From contig MFYT01000037.1 in assembly GCA_001789205.1 (NCBI GenBank), positions 1-55,022 of the forward strand: a stretch of DNA of 55,022 nt. Direction: 5' to 3'. Positions within the stretch are counted from its first letter, which is position 1, and every line of letters starts with the position of its first letter. This DNA comes from Candidatus Raymondbacteria bacterium RIFOXYA2_FULL_49_16. Lineage in GTDB: Bacteria > Fibrobacterota > OXYB2-FULL-49-7 > XYB2-FULL-49-35. The position numbers and the translations under genes were made by a program. The notes beneath the pieces are model-generated. The model had not been told where the DNA came from, searched no databases, and saw nothing but the letters and a program-made list of their open reading frames with translations. This document shows, piece after piece, positions 7,958 through 16,749 of this stretch.

Positions 7958-10774
7958 CTATTTCATCATTATCACCTTTCCCGTGACGACTTGCCTGCCC
8001 GCGGTCAAACGTACCACGAAGATTTGGCTCGACAAAGGCCGTCCATTGCAGTCCCGGCCGTCCCATGTCAACCGGCATACCCCTTGCCCGGAACTCTTAG
8101 GAGAGAGTTCCTTGATCAAAACGCCGCGCAAATCGTAGATACGGAGTTTCACGGCGGATGAAGGCAAAAGGCCTTGCCGACCGGCCGAAAAGGCGAAGTT
8201 CACCACAGGATTGAAAGGACTGGGATAAGCGGTGAGAAAAGGCGCTATGTCTTCCTTGTCCGCGCTGAATTGCGAGGAGACCACAATATGCGTTGTGTCG
8301 TTTTCCATGATAATCAGCACGTCGGCGCTTCTGTCGGGAACAAGGGCCGCTCCGCCCGTAGGATTGCTGAGTGTCAGGTTAACCGTCTCGTCGCCTTCGT
8401 AAACCGCATCGTCCAGGGTCGACACCGTGAAGGTCTTGCTCACCGTGTCCCCATCGGCCCATGAAAGCGTCCCGGAGACCGCAGTGTAGTCCGATCCTGC
8501 TGTGGCAGTGCCATTGCCCGTTGCGTAATTCACGGAAACAGCCCCGACACTGCCACCCACCCGCTGCACCGCTATCGTCACCGGGCTGAGGTTTGGTTGA
8601 AAGGAACCGCCGCTTTCCATAACACGGTAGCGGCCATCGTAATATACCGGCGCGCCAAACAGCAACGCCCCTGCTGGAGGGGCCGGATCATTGTCCACCA
8701 TAGTAATCATTGGTCCTGGATAGACACTACCCAGCCTGGCCCCCCCTGTTGGGTTGCTGATGGCCAGGGTCACGGTCTCTTCGCCCTCGTAGACAGCATC
8801 GTCCAGGACCGGCACTGTAAAGGTCTTGTTCGCCGTGTCCCCGTCTGCCCAGGAAAGCGTTCCAGAGACCGCCGTGTAGTCAGAACCAGCTGTCGCCGTC
8901 CTGTCGATTGTCCTGTAGTCCACAGAAACCGCCCCGGCGCTGCCGTCGCTCCGTTTCACCGAGACAGTGGCTGTCCCGGAGTTCTCGTTCACGCTGAAAT
9001 TCGCCGCGCTGTACTGCAATACCCCGGCCCTCTCCACAATCGTCAGCACTGCCTCGCTTGGCGTACCCGGCGTTGCACCACCTGTGGGGCTGCTCAGTGT
9101 CAGGTTGATGGTCTCGTTACCTTCGCAGATTGCATCGTTCAGGATCGAAACAGCGAACGTCTTGTTTGTCACGTCCCCATCGGCCCAGTTCAATGTCCCG
9201 GAGACCGCTGTATAGTCAGAACCAGCCGTGGCTGTTCCGTTGCTCGTTGTAAAGTTCACCGAAACAGCGCCGCTCGAACCGCCAGTCCGTGTCACCGCGA
9301 TTATCAGCGGGTTTGTGCCATACGCCCCATTCTCAAACGAGCTCCAATCCGCAGAGGTGAACTGCAACGCGCCCTTCTGGGTCCCCATAGCTCCGGTGAA
9401 AGTGGTGATGCTGTATGCCGGAAGAACACCGCTGAAACTGCCCGCGGACACTGCGACCTGCCCCGCGTCAACGCAATTCTCAGTGGAGGAAGTCCGGTAC
9501 ATTGAGAGGCCTGCAACGCTCCCGGGCAGGTTGCTCAAAGAGCAATTGATGGTTTTAGCTGCCGCTGCATCGCGGTTGATCACGACTACCGTAAAGGTAC
9601 CCTGCCCCTCGTGCTTGAAAGCCGTGACCAGTACATTGCTGTCGCTGCTTGCAGCGTCAACCCGCACGGCCCCAGGCCGGATCCAGCGGAAATACTGCTT
9701 TATCGTGTAGAACTTGGGGGTTGGCCCGGTTGCGCTGATGAGAGCCAGGGCCTTTTGAGATGGGTCCCTGTAAAGCTCATACACGTGCCATGCAGAGACC
9801 CCGCCGTAGACAAGCGCAGTATGGAGGTGTTGGGCCAGTGGCAGCGCTTCCGTCCATGTGCCGGTGCTGCTGCCGTCGTTGCAGTACTCGGTCAGCCAGA
9901 GCTTCTTGCCGTGTGTGGCTGCCAGGCTTGCTGCCGTCTGCCAGGCTGGAATGCTGGCATCAGGGTTCCAGAAGTCCTGGGTGTAGCAGTGTGTGGCAAG
10001 GCGGTCTATGTAGTTTTTTGCCACAGGATCTTGCAGTATCCTGTCAACGTACGAGCCCGGTCTCATACTGTTGAGACTGGTCGGCTCAGATGCGAAAATC
10101 TTCGTGGCAACCCCTTCTGCCTGAAATCGCGTTCCCAACCGCTTGGTCATATCCGCGAGCCTGTCCGACGGGTAGTAGAGCCACGAGCCGTTGGTCCAAG
10201 TGACCTCGGGCTCGTTGTGGATGGTGGCGTAGTCGAAATGCACCCCGTGGTATAATTCCATGCCTTTTATCCAGATCATTATGTATTCAATCAACTCCTG
10301 CTCATAGCCGGGCCTGAGTATTCCCTTGCCGGGTGTCTCCTCCTCATATACATTGGTCGTCATCCACACAGGCACGGAATGGTTGGTTGTGATCAGCTTG
10401 ACACCGCGGCTCTGAGCGGCCTTAAGAAGAGGCGCCGCCGCGTCAAAGAAAAAGGTCCTGACATTGCCCCAATTGATGACGAATGGATCGGTGTTGTCAT
10501 TCTCAACGACCTCATTGCCGTTGGTTTCGTTACCGCCATGTTCCACGTTGGGCAGCATCCTGAATCTCAGCTGGCTCACTCCAAGTTCATCGAATATCTT
10601 GGAGCGCATGGCCTCATCGGGCGGGTATATCCAACCCTCATCTCCGCCCAGCGCTTCGATGGCCTGATATTCTGTGGCACCGTTTATGTTAACATTGGCG
10701 GCTTGAGTGGCGGAAAGACACGACAGCAAGACAACCGTTTGTATAATTACGATGATCCCTGATTTGCACTGCAT
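7958..10774 (-). CDS. GH30 glycosidase with three Calx-beta domains and sorting tail
   Basis: 938 residues, GGAGG site 7 bases before the ATG, signal peptide ending near 'SATQAA'. The GH30 module covers about residues 25-460: 'INGATEYQAIEALGG', acid/base Glu188 in 'TIHNEPEV', nucleophile Glu296 in 'LWLTEYC', and the beta-sandwich with 'IRPGAVRV' and 'LPAYSITTFTG'. Three Calx-beta domains follow at about 467-575, 582-690 and 700-820, each with 'GTATAGSDYTAVSGTL' or close variants and 'WADGD'. The tail ('YPSPFNPVV', 'IYDLRGVLIKEL', final MMK) closes the protein. Calx-beta domains serve as calcium-binding spacers on cell-surface proteins. GH30 enzymes cleave xylan or beta-glucan; which one cannot be decided here. 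Confidence 0.85.
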   Translation of the reverse strand: MQCKSGIIVIIQTVVLLSCLSATQAANVNINGATEYQAIEALGGDEGWIYPPDEAMRSKIFDELGVSQLRFRMLPNVEHGGNETNGNEVVENDNTDPFVINWGNVRTFFFDAAAPLLKAAQSRGVKLITTNHSVPVWMTTNVYEEETPGKGILRPGYEQELIEYIMIWIKGMELYHGVHFDYATIHNEPEVTWTNGSWLYYPSDRLADMTKRLGTRFQAEGVATKIFASEPTSLNSMRPGSYVDRILQDPVAKNYIDRLATHCYTQDFWNPDASIPAWQTAASLAATHGKKLWLTEYCNDGSSTGTWTEALPLAQHLHTALVYGGVSAWHVYELYRDPSQKALALISATGPTPKFYTIKQYFRWIRPGAVRVDAASSDSNVLVTAFKHEGQGTFTVVVINRDAAAAKTINCSLSNLPGSVAGLSMYRTSSTENCVDAGQVAVSAGSFSGVLPAYSITTFTGAMGTQKGALQFTSADWSSFENGAYGTNPLIIAVTRTGGSSGAVSVNFTTSNGTATAGSDYTAVSGTLNWADGDVTNKTFAVSILNDAICEGNETINLTLSSPTGGATPGTPSEAVLTIVERAGVLQYSAANFSVNENSGTATVSVKRSDGSAGAVSVDYRTIDRTATAGSDYTAVSGTLSWADGDTANKTFTVPVLDDAVYEGEETVTLAISNPTGGARLGSVYPGPMITMVDNDPAPPAGALLFGAPVYYDGRYRVMESGGSFQPNLSPVTIAVQRVGGSVGAVSVNYATGNGTATAGSDYTAVSGTLSWADGDTVSKTFTVSTLDDAVYEGDETVNLTLSNPTGGAALVPDRSADVLIIMENDTTHIVVSSQFSADKEDIAPFLTAYPSPFNPVVNFAFSAGRQGLLPSSAVKLRIYDLRGVLIKELSPKSSGQGVCRLTWDGRDCNGRPLSSQIFVVRLTAGRQVVTGKVIMMK
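8452..9242 (-). repeat. Three tandem Calx-beta coding repeats
   Basis: The most conserved cores lie at about 8452-8519, 8843-8907 and 9178-9242, each encoding 'WADGD' on one side and the TATAGSDYTAVSG motif on the other. They repeat every ~335-390 bases and are similar enough at DNA level to recombine, so domain number may vary between strains. Confidence 0.75.
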
Positions 10775-10850
10775 GACTATGCCTCCTTCATTTGGTTAAA
10801 ATCCGGTTTATATTTCATTTTGATTTCGTCTTGCAGTTATCCAAGAATCC

Positions 10851-12299
10851 TTATTTTTGCAGAACAATCTTTTTTTCCAGTTCAAATCCTTGCCCTTTCA
10901 ACCGTATAAGATATACCCCGGATGAATTTTTTCCGGCATCCCATGAAACACCTCTTTTAAGAACGTGCAAGGCAATTGTTGCCGTCCAAATATTCTTTCC
11001 CTGGGTATTGTATATAAAAATATCAGCCGGGATGTTCCCATAATGCATTCCTTTGTCCAAAGAGATGGTTATATTTGCATTGAATGGATTTGGGCTGGCT
11101 TGCAAAGCGCCTTCTCCAATGGAATACGGCCGGAGGACGTCAGTTCCGCCATGCAATTTATTTATTGAAAGACTATCGAGCAGAATTCCGTTGACGTCAT
11201 AAGCGTCCATGTGCAGGAATGTTCCGTTTATGCTGAATTTTGCGTAATTTTGCGTCCCCGCCCCGGCGCCTTTTTCCACAAACCAGTCATCGATTGTTCC
11301 GGTACTGTAAAAATAAGTCGGGACGCCATTGTACGCCCCCACTCCATAACACCCTGAAACAACTTCAAGCCTCCCTTGCCCTGGAAGGCTGCCGTATTCA
11401 TCGACCGGCGCATTCGCGCTGACATTGAGATTGATTGGTCTGGATCGCATATAATAATGGACGTGTCCGTTAAGAACTACATCGACGCCGTAATCGTCAA
11501 AGGCCTTCCACCATGTGCCTCGATAGGCGTCCATGTCGTGCTGATGCGCCGCTGTTACGAAGAAAGGCTTATGGAAAAAGACTATTTTCCAGGTCTTGTC
11601 CGTGTTCTGGAGCTGCTGCAAGAGCCATGGGTATTGTTCGGCGAAACTCGATTCGCTCAGAAGGCAGATGAACAGGGCGTTTCCGAATTCGAATGCATAC
11701 CATTGCTCGTTTCCGGGCATGATGAACTGGTTCAGGTAGTTTGCGCCGTATTCATGATTGCCGCCCGTATGATATATAAGGTTCTTTTCAAGGAACACTT
11801 TTCCGGAGTCGTACCATGCGTCCCAATTGCTGTCCAGCGATCCATCGTTCACATGGTCTCCGGTAAACAGATGGAAGGCCGCATCTTCGGTTGCAAGCCG
11901 GTTTGCCACCTGCTGCCAGCCTGTCATGTTCGTCCTGCTGTCGCCTCCGCCGATAAAAGAGTATTGTGTCGTTGAGGTGTCAGTGGACGTGGCAAACGTC
12001 TTTTCTTCACTCCATGCACCGTCATATATCGAAAAGCGGATGGTTGAAGAGGCTGTCAAGACGGGGAACGCGTAATCATGCCAGTATCCCGTTGAATAGC
12101 TTGCGTGGTTAGCACTGGCAAACCCGCCCTGCTCAAAACCGGATGTATATCCCCACCGGATACTGTCATTCGTGTTGGTGCTGTGCCAGGTAATTGTCAA
12201 TCCATTCAGCGGATTATTCGTCGAGCCGAAATGGATATGCCCTGCCGCAGCGAAAGTTAAAACGCAGAAAGCGGCTATTAATACAAGCATGGCGCGCAT
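10851..12299 (-). CDS. Secreted purple-acid-phosphatase-like protein with sorting tail
   Basis: 482 residues with a signal peptide (MRAMLVLIAAFCVLTFAAAG). An N-terminal Fn3-like domain ('FGSTNNPLNGLTITWHS', 'SIRWGYTSGFEQGGF') leads into a calcineurin-type phosphoesterase with 'GGGDSRTN', 'FTGDHVNDG', 'GGNHEYG', 'FFHKPFF' and 'NGHVHYYMR', i.e. the full purple acid phosphatase motif order. A short beta region and the tail ('SPNPFNANIT', 'SGVYLIRLKG', final LQK) follow. It is a clear paralogue of 16899-18341. Function: extracellular phosphomonoester or phosphodiester hydrolysis; the presence of three such enzymes among hemicellulases suggests phosphate release during plant-matter breakdown (inference). 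Confidence 0.85.
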   Translation of the reverse strand: MRAMLVLIAAFCVLTFAAAGHIHFGSTNNPLNGLTITWHSTNTNDSIRWGYTSGFEQGGFASANHASYSTGYWHDYAFPVLTASSTIRFSIYDGAWSEEKTFATSTDTSTTQYSFIGGGDSRTNMTGWQQVANRLATEDAAFHLFTGDHVNDGSLDSNWDAWYDSGKVFLEKNLIYHTGGNHEYGANYLNQFIMPGNEQWYAFEFGNALFICLLSESSFAEQYPWLLQQLQNTDKTWKIVFFHKPFFVTAAHQHDMDAYRGTWWKAFDDYGVDVVLNGHVHYYMRSRPINLNVSANAPVDEYGSLPGQGRLEVVSGCYGVGAYNGVPTYFYSTGTIDDWFVEKGAGAGTQNYAKFSINGTFLHMDAYDVNGILLDSLSINKLHGGTDVLRPYSIGEGALQASPNPFNANITISLDKGMHYGNIPADIFIYNTQGKNIWTATIALHVLKRGVSWDAGKNSSGVYLIRLKGQGFELEKKIVLQK

Positions 12300-12334
12300 A
12301 GAAACTATCTCTCATATGTTAAACAGTCAACTCC

Positions 12335-12630
12335 TTATTTCAACAAGGTAATCTTTCGGGCCATGATTTTATCGCCTGCTATTATTTTAACAATATATAG
12401 ACCTGTCTGCCAACTACTGGCGTCCCAGATATAGCGTATTGCGCCTGCCGTGTTCTGCCCGTCTCTACCCGGTCGATCCGAGGAGTGCGTACCGTAGCAG
12501 GGCGCAAGCGTATTTACCAGCGCTCCCTTTATATCATAGATATTTACCGCTAAATGACCCGCTGATCCCTGACTCCTGACCTCTATTATAGTTTTAGGGT
12601 TGAATGGATTGGGGCTGACAATTATTTCAA
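12335..12630 (-). repeat. C-terminal tail cassette shared with 26950-27245
   Basis: The 3' end of this GH30 gene matches the 3' end of the unrelated propeller gene at 26950 along about 290 bases. Shared blocks include 'atagcgtattgcgcctg', 'ggtcgatccgagg' and 'ccctttatatcataga'. The upstream coding parts are not related, so the tail was copied as a DNA unit. Confidence 0.75.
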
Positions 12631-14053
12631 TGGGATTATCTTTTTTTCTGCCCATCTCATTAGTTGTCGTCCCTATGGTCCCGGTAAGGGTCGTGATGCT
12701 CGAATCGGGCAATGTGTAAGAAAAGGAATTGCCGGTCACGGATATCTGCCCTAAATTCACGGCGTTTTCCGTGGCTGAAGAGCGGATGGCATTAAGACTT
12801 GAGAGCCCTTGAATATTGTTCACGGTGAAGTTGACGTTCTGATTGGAACCGCCCCTGTTGATGTTCACGATGGCGATGGTCTTGCTGTCCTTTTGCACAA
12901 AGGAAGTGACGAGGATATTGCCGTTGTCGGTCGCTGCCTGTATCCGCACCGCGCCTGGCCGGACATATCTGAAGTAGTGTTTTACCCAATAAAATTGTTC
13001 CCTGGGACCGTTTTCATTAACCAATCCCCCATATCCATCGCCGAAACTTGTCGGGTGATACAGATCCATATATAACCATGCACTGACTTTGCCATAGTAC
13101 AGGCCGTTGTGCATATGCTGGACATATAATAAGCCGTCTTTCCAGGATGTGTTGCCTGCGCCCCATTCGTTCTGCCAGAGTTTCAGGTTGTACTGGCCGG
13201 CTATATCGGCCACATTTGTCCATGCGGTAATGGCGCCGTCCGGGTTGGAAAATGTAACGTTATATGGATGCGTGGCCAATACGCCCACATACTGCCGGGC
13301 TATGGGATCCTGCAAAGTCGGGTTTGCCAATCCGGCAAAACTGCCTAAACTTACGCATTCAGGCAGAATAATCTTTGCGGTGATTCCCTTGGTTTGAAAA
13401 TACGGCCCCACCACCTTGATTAAATCACGCAGTTCAGCCCCTGTATATGTGCATCCTGTCCAAGTAGGGTTGTGCCCGCCGTTCGGCTCATTCTGAAGTC
13501 CGATATAGGAGAGCGTCACCCCTTTCCTGTCCTTTAACCCCTTATACCATATATACAGAAATTCGGCGAATTCGTCATAATTCTGCGCTAAAAGCTTTCC
13601 GTCCCTGTAAAACAATCCGGCAGGTGAACGCATCCAGCTTGGCGGTGAACACACTTTTCCCGCAAATATATTGCACCCATGGGCCTGCGCCTTAACAGGC
13701 AGCACCCTCCCAATCATATCAATCCATGACGTATCCACCCCGTTCCAGTCAATAATATCCGGGTCGTCGTTGTCATTCCTTGATGCGTCTCCCAATCCTG
13801 TATCGTTATATACTGTGTCCTCGGTCTGGGTATAAAGGCCCATGTCGAGTATGCTTGCGCCCAGTTCATTAAATATAAGATTGAAATCATTGTCAGTTTT
13901 TGGAAACAATTGCACTTCATTCCCGCCAAAACCGTCAATTTCCTGATATTCTATGGCACCGTCTATGGTCACGCTTGCGGCTTGCAATGTGGTGAAACCA
14001 AGTAAAAGAATAAGCATTTGTATGCCGGTTAAAATCATTGAAATTAATCTCAT
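12335..14053 (-). CDS. GH30 glycosidase with sorting tail
   Basis: 572 residues from the ATG at 14053, preferred over upstream codons of the same frame because GGAGCAGG precedes it and the signal peptide (MRLISMILTGIQMLILLLGF) begins there; 14077 is an alternative. GH30 features: 'EYQEIDGFGGNE', acid/base near residue 189 in 'GLQNEPNGG', nucleophile near 296 in 'LWQNEWGAG', and the beta-sandwich ('FRYVRPGAVRI', 'LPDSSITTLTG'). The nucleophile context QNEW differs from the TEY/TEV of the other paralogues. The tail contains an unusual insert 'SDRPGRDGQNTAGAIRY' shared with the gene at 26950. Likely extracellular hemicellulase. Confidence 0.85.
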   Translation of the reverse strand: MRLISMILTGIQMLILLLGFTTLQAASVTIDGAIEYQEIDGFGGNEVQLFPKTDNDFNLIFNELGASILDMGLYTQTEDTVYNDTGLGDASRNDNDDPDIIDWNGVDTSWIDMIGRVLPVKAQAHGCNIFAGKVCSPPSWMRSPAGLFYRDGKLLAQNYDEFAEFLYIWYKGLKDRKGVTLSYIGLQNEPNGGHNPTWTGCTYTGAELRDLIKVVGPYFQTKGITAKIILPECVSLGSFAGLANPTLQDPIARQYVGVLATHPYNVTFSNPDGAITAWTNVADIAGQYNLKLWQNEWGAGNTSWKDGLLYVQHMHNGLYYGKVSAWLYMDLYHPTSFGDGYGGLVNENGPREQFYWVKHYFRYVRPGAVRIQAATDNGNILVTSFVQKDSKTIAIVNINRGGSNQNVNFTVNNIQGLSSLNAIRSSATENAVNLGQISVTGNSFSYTLPDSSITTLTGTIGTTTNEMGRKKDNPIEIIVSPNPFNPKTIIEVRSQGSAGHLAVNIYDIKGALVNTLAPCYGTHSSDRPGRDGQNTAGAIRYIWDASSWQTGLYIVKIIAGDKIMARKITLLK

Positions 14054-14307
14054 GATACCTGCTCCGGGGTTGTTCATTCCGATCCCCCATTTTTGGATTA
14101 AAATAACATTCCATAAACCTCTAAAAAACGTACGGCGTTGCATGCTTAACCATCATAAATATCAGCCACTTATGTGGTGTCGTAGCAGATTGCATGATCA
14201 CCAGTTTTCTCTCTTATCAATAAATATTATAAAATAAAAGAAAAATGGCTTGAAATAAACGGAGAAATTGTTAAAAAAAAAGGGGTTTTCTTAGTATTTA
14301 AAGGACA
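14054..14307. other. Intergenic region between the GH30 gene and the AraC-type sensor
   Basis: About 250 AT-rich bases downstream of the sensor gene and upstream of the GH30 gene, both on the minus strand. Several long A/T runs occur but no clear hairpin terminator. It is the widest gap inside the enzyme block after the left-edge one and probably carries a promoter for the genes to its left; no specific -35/-10 pair can be defended. Confidence 0.4.
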
Positions 14308-15861
14308 TTACTTCGGCAAATTGTGTTTTCTATATTCGGACGGGGTTGTTCCCACGCTGCTTTTGAATACCCTGTTGAAATTTTCCAGTGTGCCGTATCC
14401 CACCTCAAAGGCTATTTCCGAGACCCGTTTATTGGTGTTTTTAAGCAATTCCTGGGCTTTTTCCATGCGGATTTTATTCAAATAATTTGAGAATTTATCG
14501 CCAGCCTGCCTTACAAACAATTTTCTCAAGTAATCCGGACTCAAGTTAACGTTAGAGGCCGCTTTTGTCAAATCAAGGGTTTCGTCATGAAAGTTCTGTC
14601 TTAAATATTCTTTTACCGTATTTATTAAGGATTCATGCATGGAAACTTCAGCGGCGTCCCTAATGGCATTCAACCTTTTTTTTCTGCGGATAATGTATGC
14701 CGAGTAAGAAAGAACCGCAAGAGCAAGGGCGCAGCAAAAAACCAACACGGAATAATTATTCCTGTCAACAAGGCGCAGATTGCCCCATTCGCTGGGATTC
14801 TGGAGGACCAAATCGGAAATATTGGCCCAGCTTTTTGTCATGACAACACCAAACTTATTTTCCCTGTCAGTGTTAACAAGGTTAAATCCGATTGTTATGC
14901 CGTGTTTGGGTTTCAGACCGAATTCTTTCCAGGGGAAAGCGGCTTCAACATCATATCCCGCGCTTGTTTTTTTAATCCGGGTTTTAGGGTTCCAGATCAA
15001 GCCGGCGGCTTTTATGGTGGTGTCGCGTTTAAAATCAAAAATGGCCGTTTCGGTTTTTCCGCCAAGGCGGCTTTCTTTTGAATATTCCGGCCGGGTACTT
15101 CTCCTAAAATCAAAAACAGCCATTTCGGTTGTCCCGTTCGCCGGAACCATGATCTGGTAATCGTCCGTATCCCTGATCGAACCATGACCGTGATTTATAT
15201 CAAAATAGAATTCTATTTCATCCTGCATATAGGGACGGATATCTTGAAATTGCGTATCATTCTCCGCCGGGAAAATGTCCGCATCCGTCACTCTTACTGC
15301 AAAATAGAGAAAAGTCTTGTCCCATTTTGACGCCGCAATTATCCGGTTGTCGTTATTAATAAAAACAATGGAGTCTTGGGCAAACCACTCCTCAAGATTT
15401 CCATCAATCTTTATTGGTTCATCCGTCTTATAGGTAATCCATTCCATTCCGGAAAGTTCCTTGTTCCTGTCCAGGGCCGCTTTTGCCGCGAAATTAGCAA
15501 AACCTCCTTTTAGTTCATTCTTGGATGTTACATAATGACAAAAAAATCCTAAATTAAAGTTGTCTTGATCGGGAATCTTGGAACAGTCCCATATTGCCTC
15601 AAAAGGCGGCACGGAGTCAATGTCAATAATCGCGTCCTCAATCGAATGCTTCATTTTATTGCTCGAAAGAATGGAGTAAAAAACAAAAAAGCGGACCCAT
15701 TTTATTGTGTCGCCTTCTATTATACCGGGAACCGCGATTTTAACCAGGTTGTCGCTGATGACAGCGTTATTTCTGGGCATAATAAACCCAGAGGACAGCT
15801 CTTTTGGCAAGGAATGCACGGCAAAAGCAAATAAAGCGGCGGACAGATAAAGGCTTTTCAT
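14308..15861 (-). CDS. Membrane-spanning regulator: periplasmic CBM9-like domain, TM helix, AraC DNA-binding domain
   Basis: 517 residues in one chain. An N-terminal signal segment (MKSLYLSAALFAFAVHS) is followed by a periplasmic region; residues ~140-363 resemble the family 9 carbohydrate-binding/DOMON-like fold ('KIDGNLEEWF', 'WDKTFLYFAVRVTDADIF', 'MQDEIEFYFDINHG', 'AAFPWKEFG'). A single membrane helix spans ~370-391 and ends in basic 'RRKKR'. The C-terminal ~105 residues are a two-helix-turn-helix AraC domain ('TLDLTKAASNVNLSPDYLRKLF', 'VSEIAFEVGYGTLENFNRVFK', 'TPSEYR'). The layout implies a one-component receptor binding sugars or glycan fragments outside the inner membrane and controlling transcription directly. 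It lies inside the enzyme block and is the best candidate for its inducer-responsive activator. No kinase or receiver domain is present. The start lacks a clear ribosome site. Confidence 0.85.
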   Translation of the reverse strand: MKSLYLSAALFAFAVHSLPKELSSGFIMPRNNAVISDNLVKIAVPGIIEGDTIKWVRFFVFYSILSSNKMKHSIEDAIIDIDSVPPFEAIWDCSKIPDQDNFNLGFFCHYVTSKNELKGGFANFAAKAALDRNKELSGMEWITYKTDEPIKIDGNLEEWFAQDSIVFINNDNRIIAASKWDKTFLYFAVRVTDADIFPAENDTQFQDIRPYMQDEIEFYFDINHGHGSIRDTDDYQIMVPANGTTEMAVFDFRRSTRPEYSKESRLGGKTETAIFDFKRDTTIKAAGLIWNPKTRIKKTSAGYDVEAAFPWKEFGLKPKHGITIGFNLVNTDRENKFGVVMTKSWANISDLVLQNPSEWGNLRLVDRNNYSVLVFCCALALAVLSYSAYIIRRKKRLNAIRDAAEVSMHESLINTVKEYLRQNFHDETLDLTKAASNVNLSPDYLRKLFVRQAGDKFSNYLNKIRMEKAQELLKNTNKRVSEIAFEVGYGTLENFNRVFKSSVGTTPSEYRKHNLPK

Positions 15862-15957
15862 TAGAGCGTGGCTAATTTGAGTTGGCCTGTTTTCTTTTAA
15901 AATTCAATGAGTTACGCGGACCTTCTCTCGCCATAACAAACAAAAAAAGCAAAAGAT

Positions 15958-16176
15958 TCACGCCTTTGTCCTTACTTTTGGTCTTCTGGGACTCTTGATC
16001 ACCACAGCACTTTCTATTTTTCGAAGCAACAGCGTTGCATGATCTTTGACGCTCCAATCTAAAATGTCCCCCTTGGCATAATCAAGTGTTTCCGCCAGAA
16101 CCCGCTTGGCAGGCAATACTGTATTAACAAGATAATCGTATATTATTCGGCCATTTTTATTTTCAGATAGCAGCAT
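15958..16176 (-). CDS. Small basic-tailed protein of unknown function
   Basis: 72 residues from an ATG at 16176, with AGGA 8 bases upstream. The sequence is helix-prone ('YDYLVNTVLPAKRVLAETLDYAKG', 'LLLRKIESAVV') and ends in a basic run (SPRRPKVRTKA). I do not recognise a family. It is the gene nearest upstream of the sensor regulator and downstream of the STAS gene, on the same strand, so it may belong to that regulatory cluster. It could also be a chance frame or the end of a decayed gene. Confidence 0.4.
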   Translation of the reverse strand: MLLSENKNGRIIYDYLVNTVLPAKRVLAETLDYAKGDILDWSVKDHATLLLRKIESAVVIKSPRRPKVRTKA

Positions 16177-16203
16177 ACACAGATTCCTGTAATGTGATAG
16201 CTT

Positions 16204-16314
16204 TCAATTTAATATATCCCTTTCAAGCAGAACGGTGTCTTTCACCTGAATAATGACAATGTCGCCTTCGTCCTTCACCACGATAGAAGGGTTGTTTTTA
16301 TCGGGTTCTGTCAT
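16204..16314 (-). CDS. 36-residue ORF, possible STAS-like N-terminal remnant
   Basis: ATG at 16314, stop at 16204-16206. The product begins MTEPDKNNPSIVVKDEG and continues 'DIVIIQVKDTVLLERDIL', which resembles the first beta strands of a STAS domain and then stops. There is no evident ribosome site. Because it lies 36 bases downstream of a complete STAS gene, a truncated duplicate is plausible, but a chance frame cannot be excluded. Confidence 0.3.
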   Translation of the reverse strand: MTEPDKNNPSIVVKDEGDIVIIQVKDTVLLERDILN

Positions 16315-16350
16315 TGGGCGCCGTTGCTGATGTCGCTGTTTGTGGTGTGG

Positions 16351-16722
16351 TCACAAACTTTTCCCTTTTGAATCTTCGCAATAATTTAAATATTCCGCTT
16401 CATGTTTGAATATTTCGAAAACGCCTTCAAGGCCGGTGGCTATAAGCACTTCGAGGACATCTTCTGCGGGTGCAATAATGGAAATGGTAACACCTGTTTC
16501 ATCTGCTTTCGCCAGTGCGGTTAAGAGTGCGGTGATGGCGCCACTATCAATATAATTGGTTGCCAGGAAGTCGATGCCAACATGTTTGATGTGAGGTTTT
16601 CCGCACGCATCAAGCAGAATCTTCAAAAATCTATCCGAATTAATATCCTTCACTATCTGCGGAGGCGTTTCAATAATTATGCGGGATTCCCCGACCCGGC
16701 ATATAAAAACCTGATCTGACAT
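16351..16722 (-). CDS. STAS-domain anti-sigma-factor-antagonist-like protein
   Basis: 123 residues forming one STAS domain: N-terminal strands 'IIIETPPQIVKDINSDRFL', then 'KHVGIDFLATNYIDSGAITALLTAL' with the Asp-Ser-Gly turn (Ser60) that is phosphorylated in SpoIIAA/RsbV-type antagonists, and a C-terminal 'AEDVLEVLIATGLEGVFEIF' segment. STAS antagonists bind a serine kinase/anti-sigma partner and switch partners on phosphorylation. No partner kinase or phosphatase is in the window, so it may act with a distant system. Neighbours are a phosphoesterase upstream and tiny ORFs plus the membrane regulator downstream on the same strand, suggesting a small regulatory insert within the enzyme locus. 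Confidence 0.8.
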   Translation of the reverse strand: MSDQVFICRVGESRIIIETPPQIVKDINSDRFLKILLDACGKPHIKHVGIDFLATNYIDSGAITALLTALAKADETGVTISIIAPAEDVLEVLIATGLEGVFEIFKHEAEYLNYCEDSKGKSL

Positions 16723-16749
16723 TAGAATACCATCTATTAGATAATCGAT

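Noticed and set aside
8597-9505. Long plus-strand frame (302 codons)
   Set aside because: It lies antisense to the Calx-beta repeats; their periodic composition keeps the frame open. No domain or ribosome site supports it.
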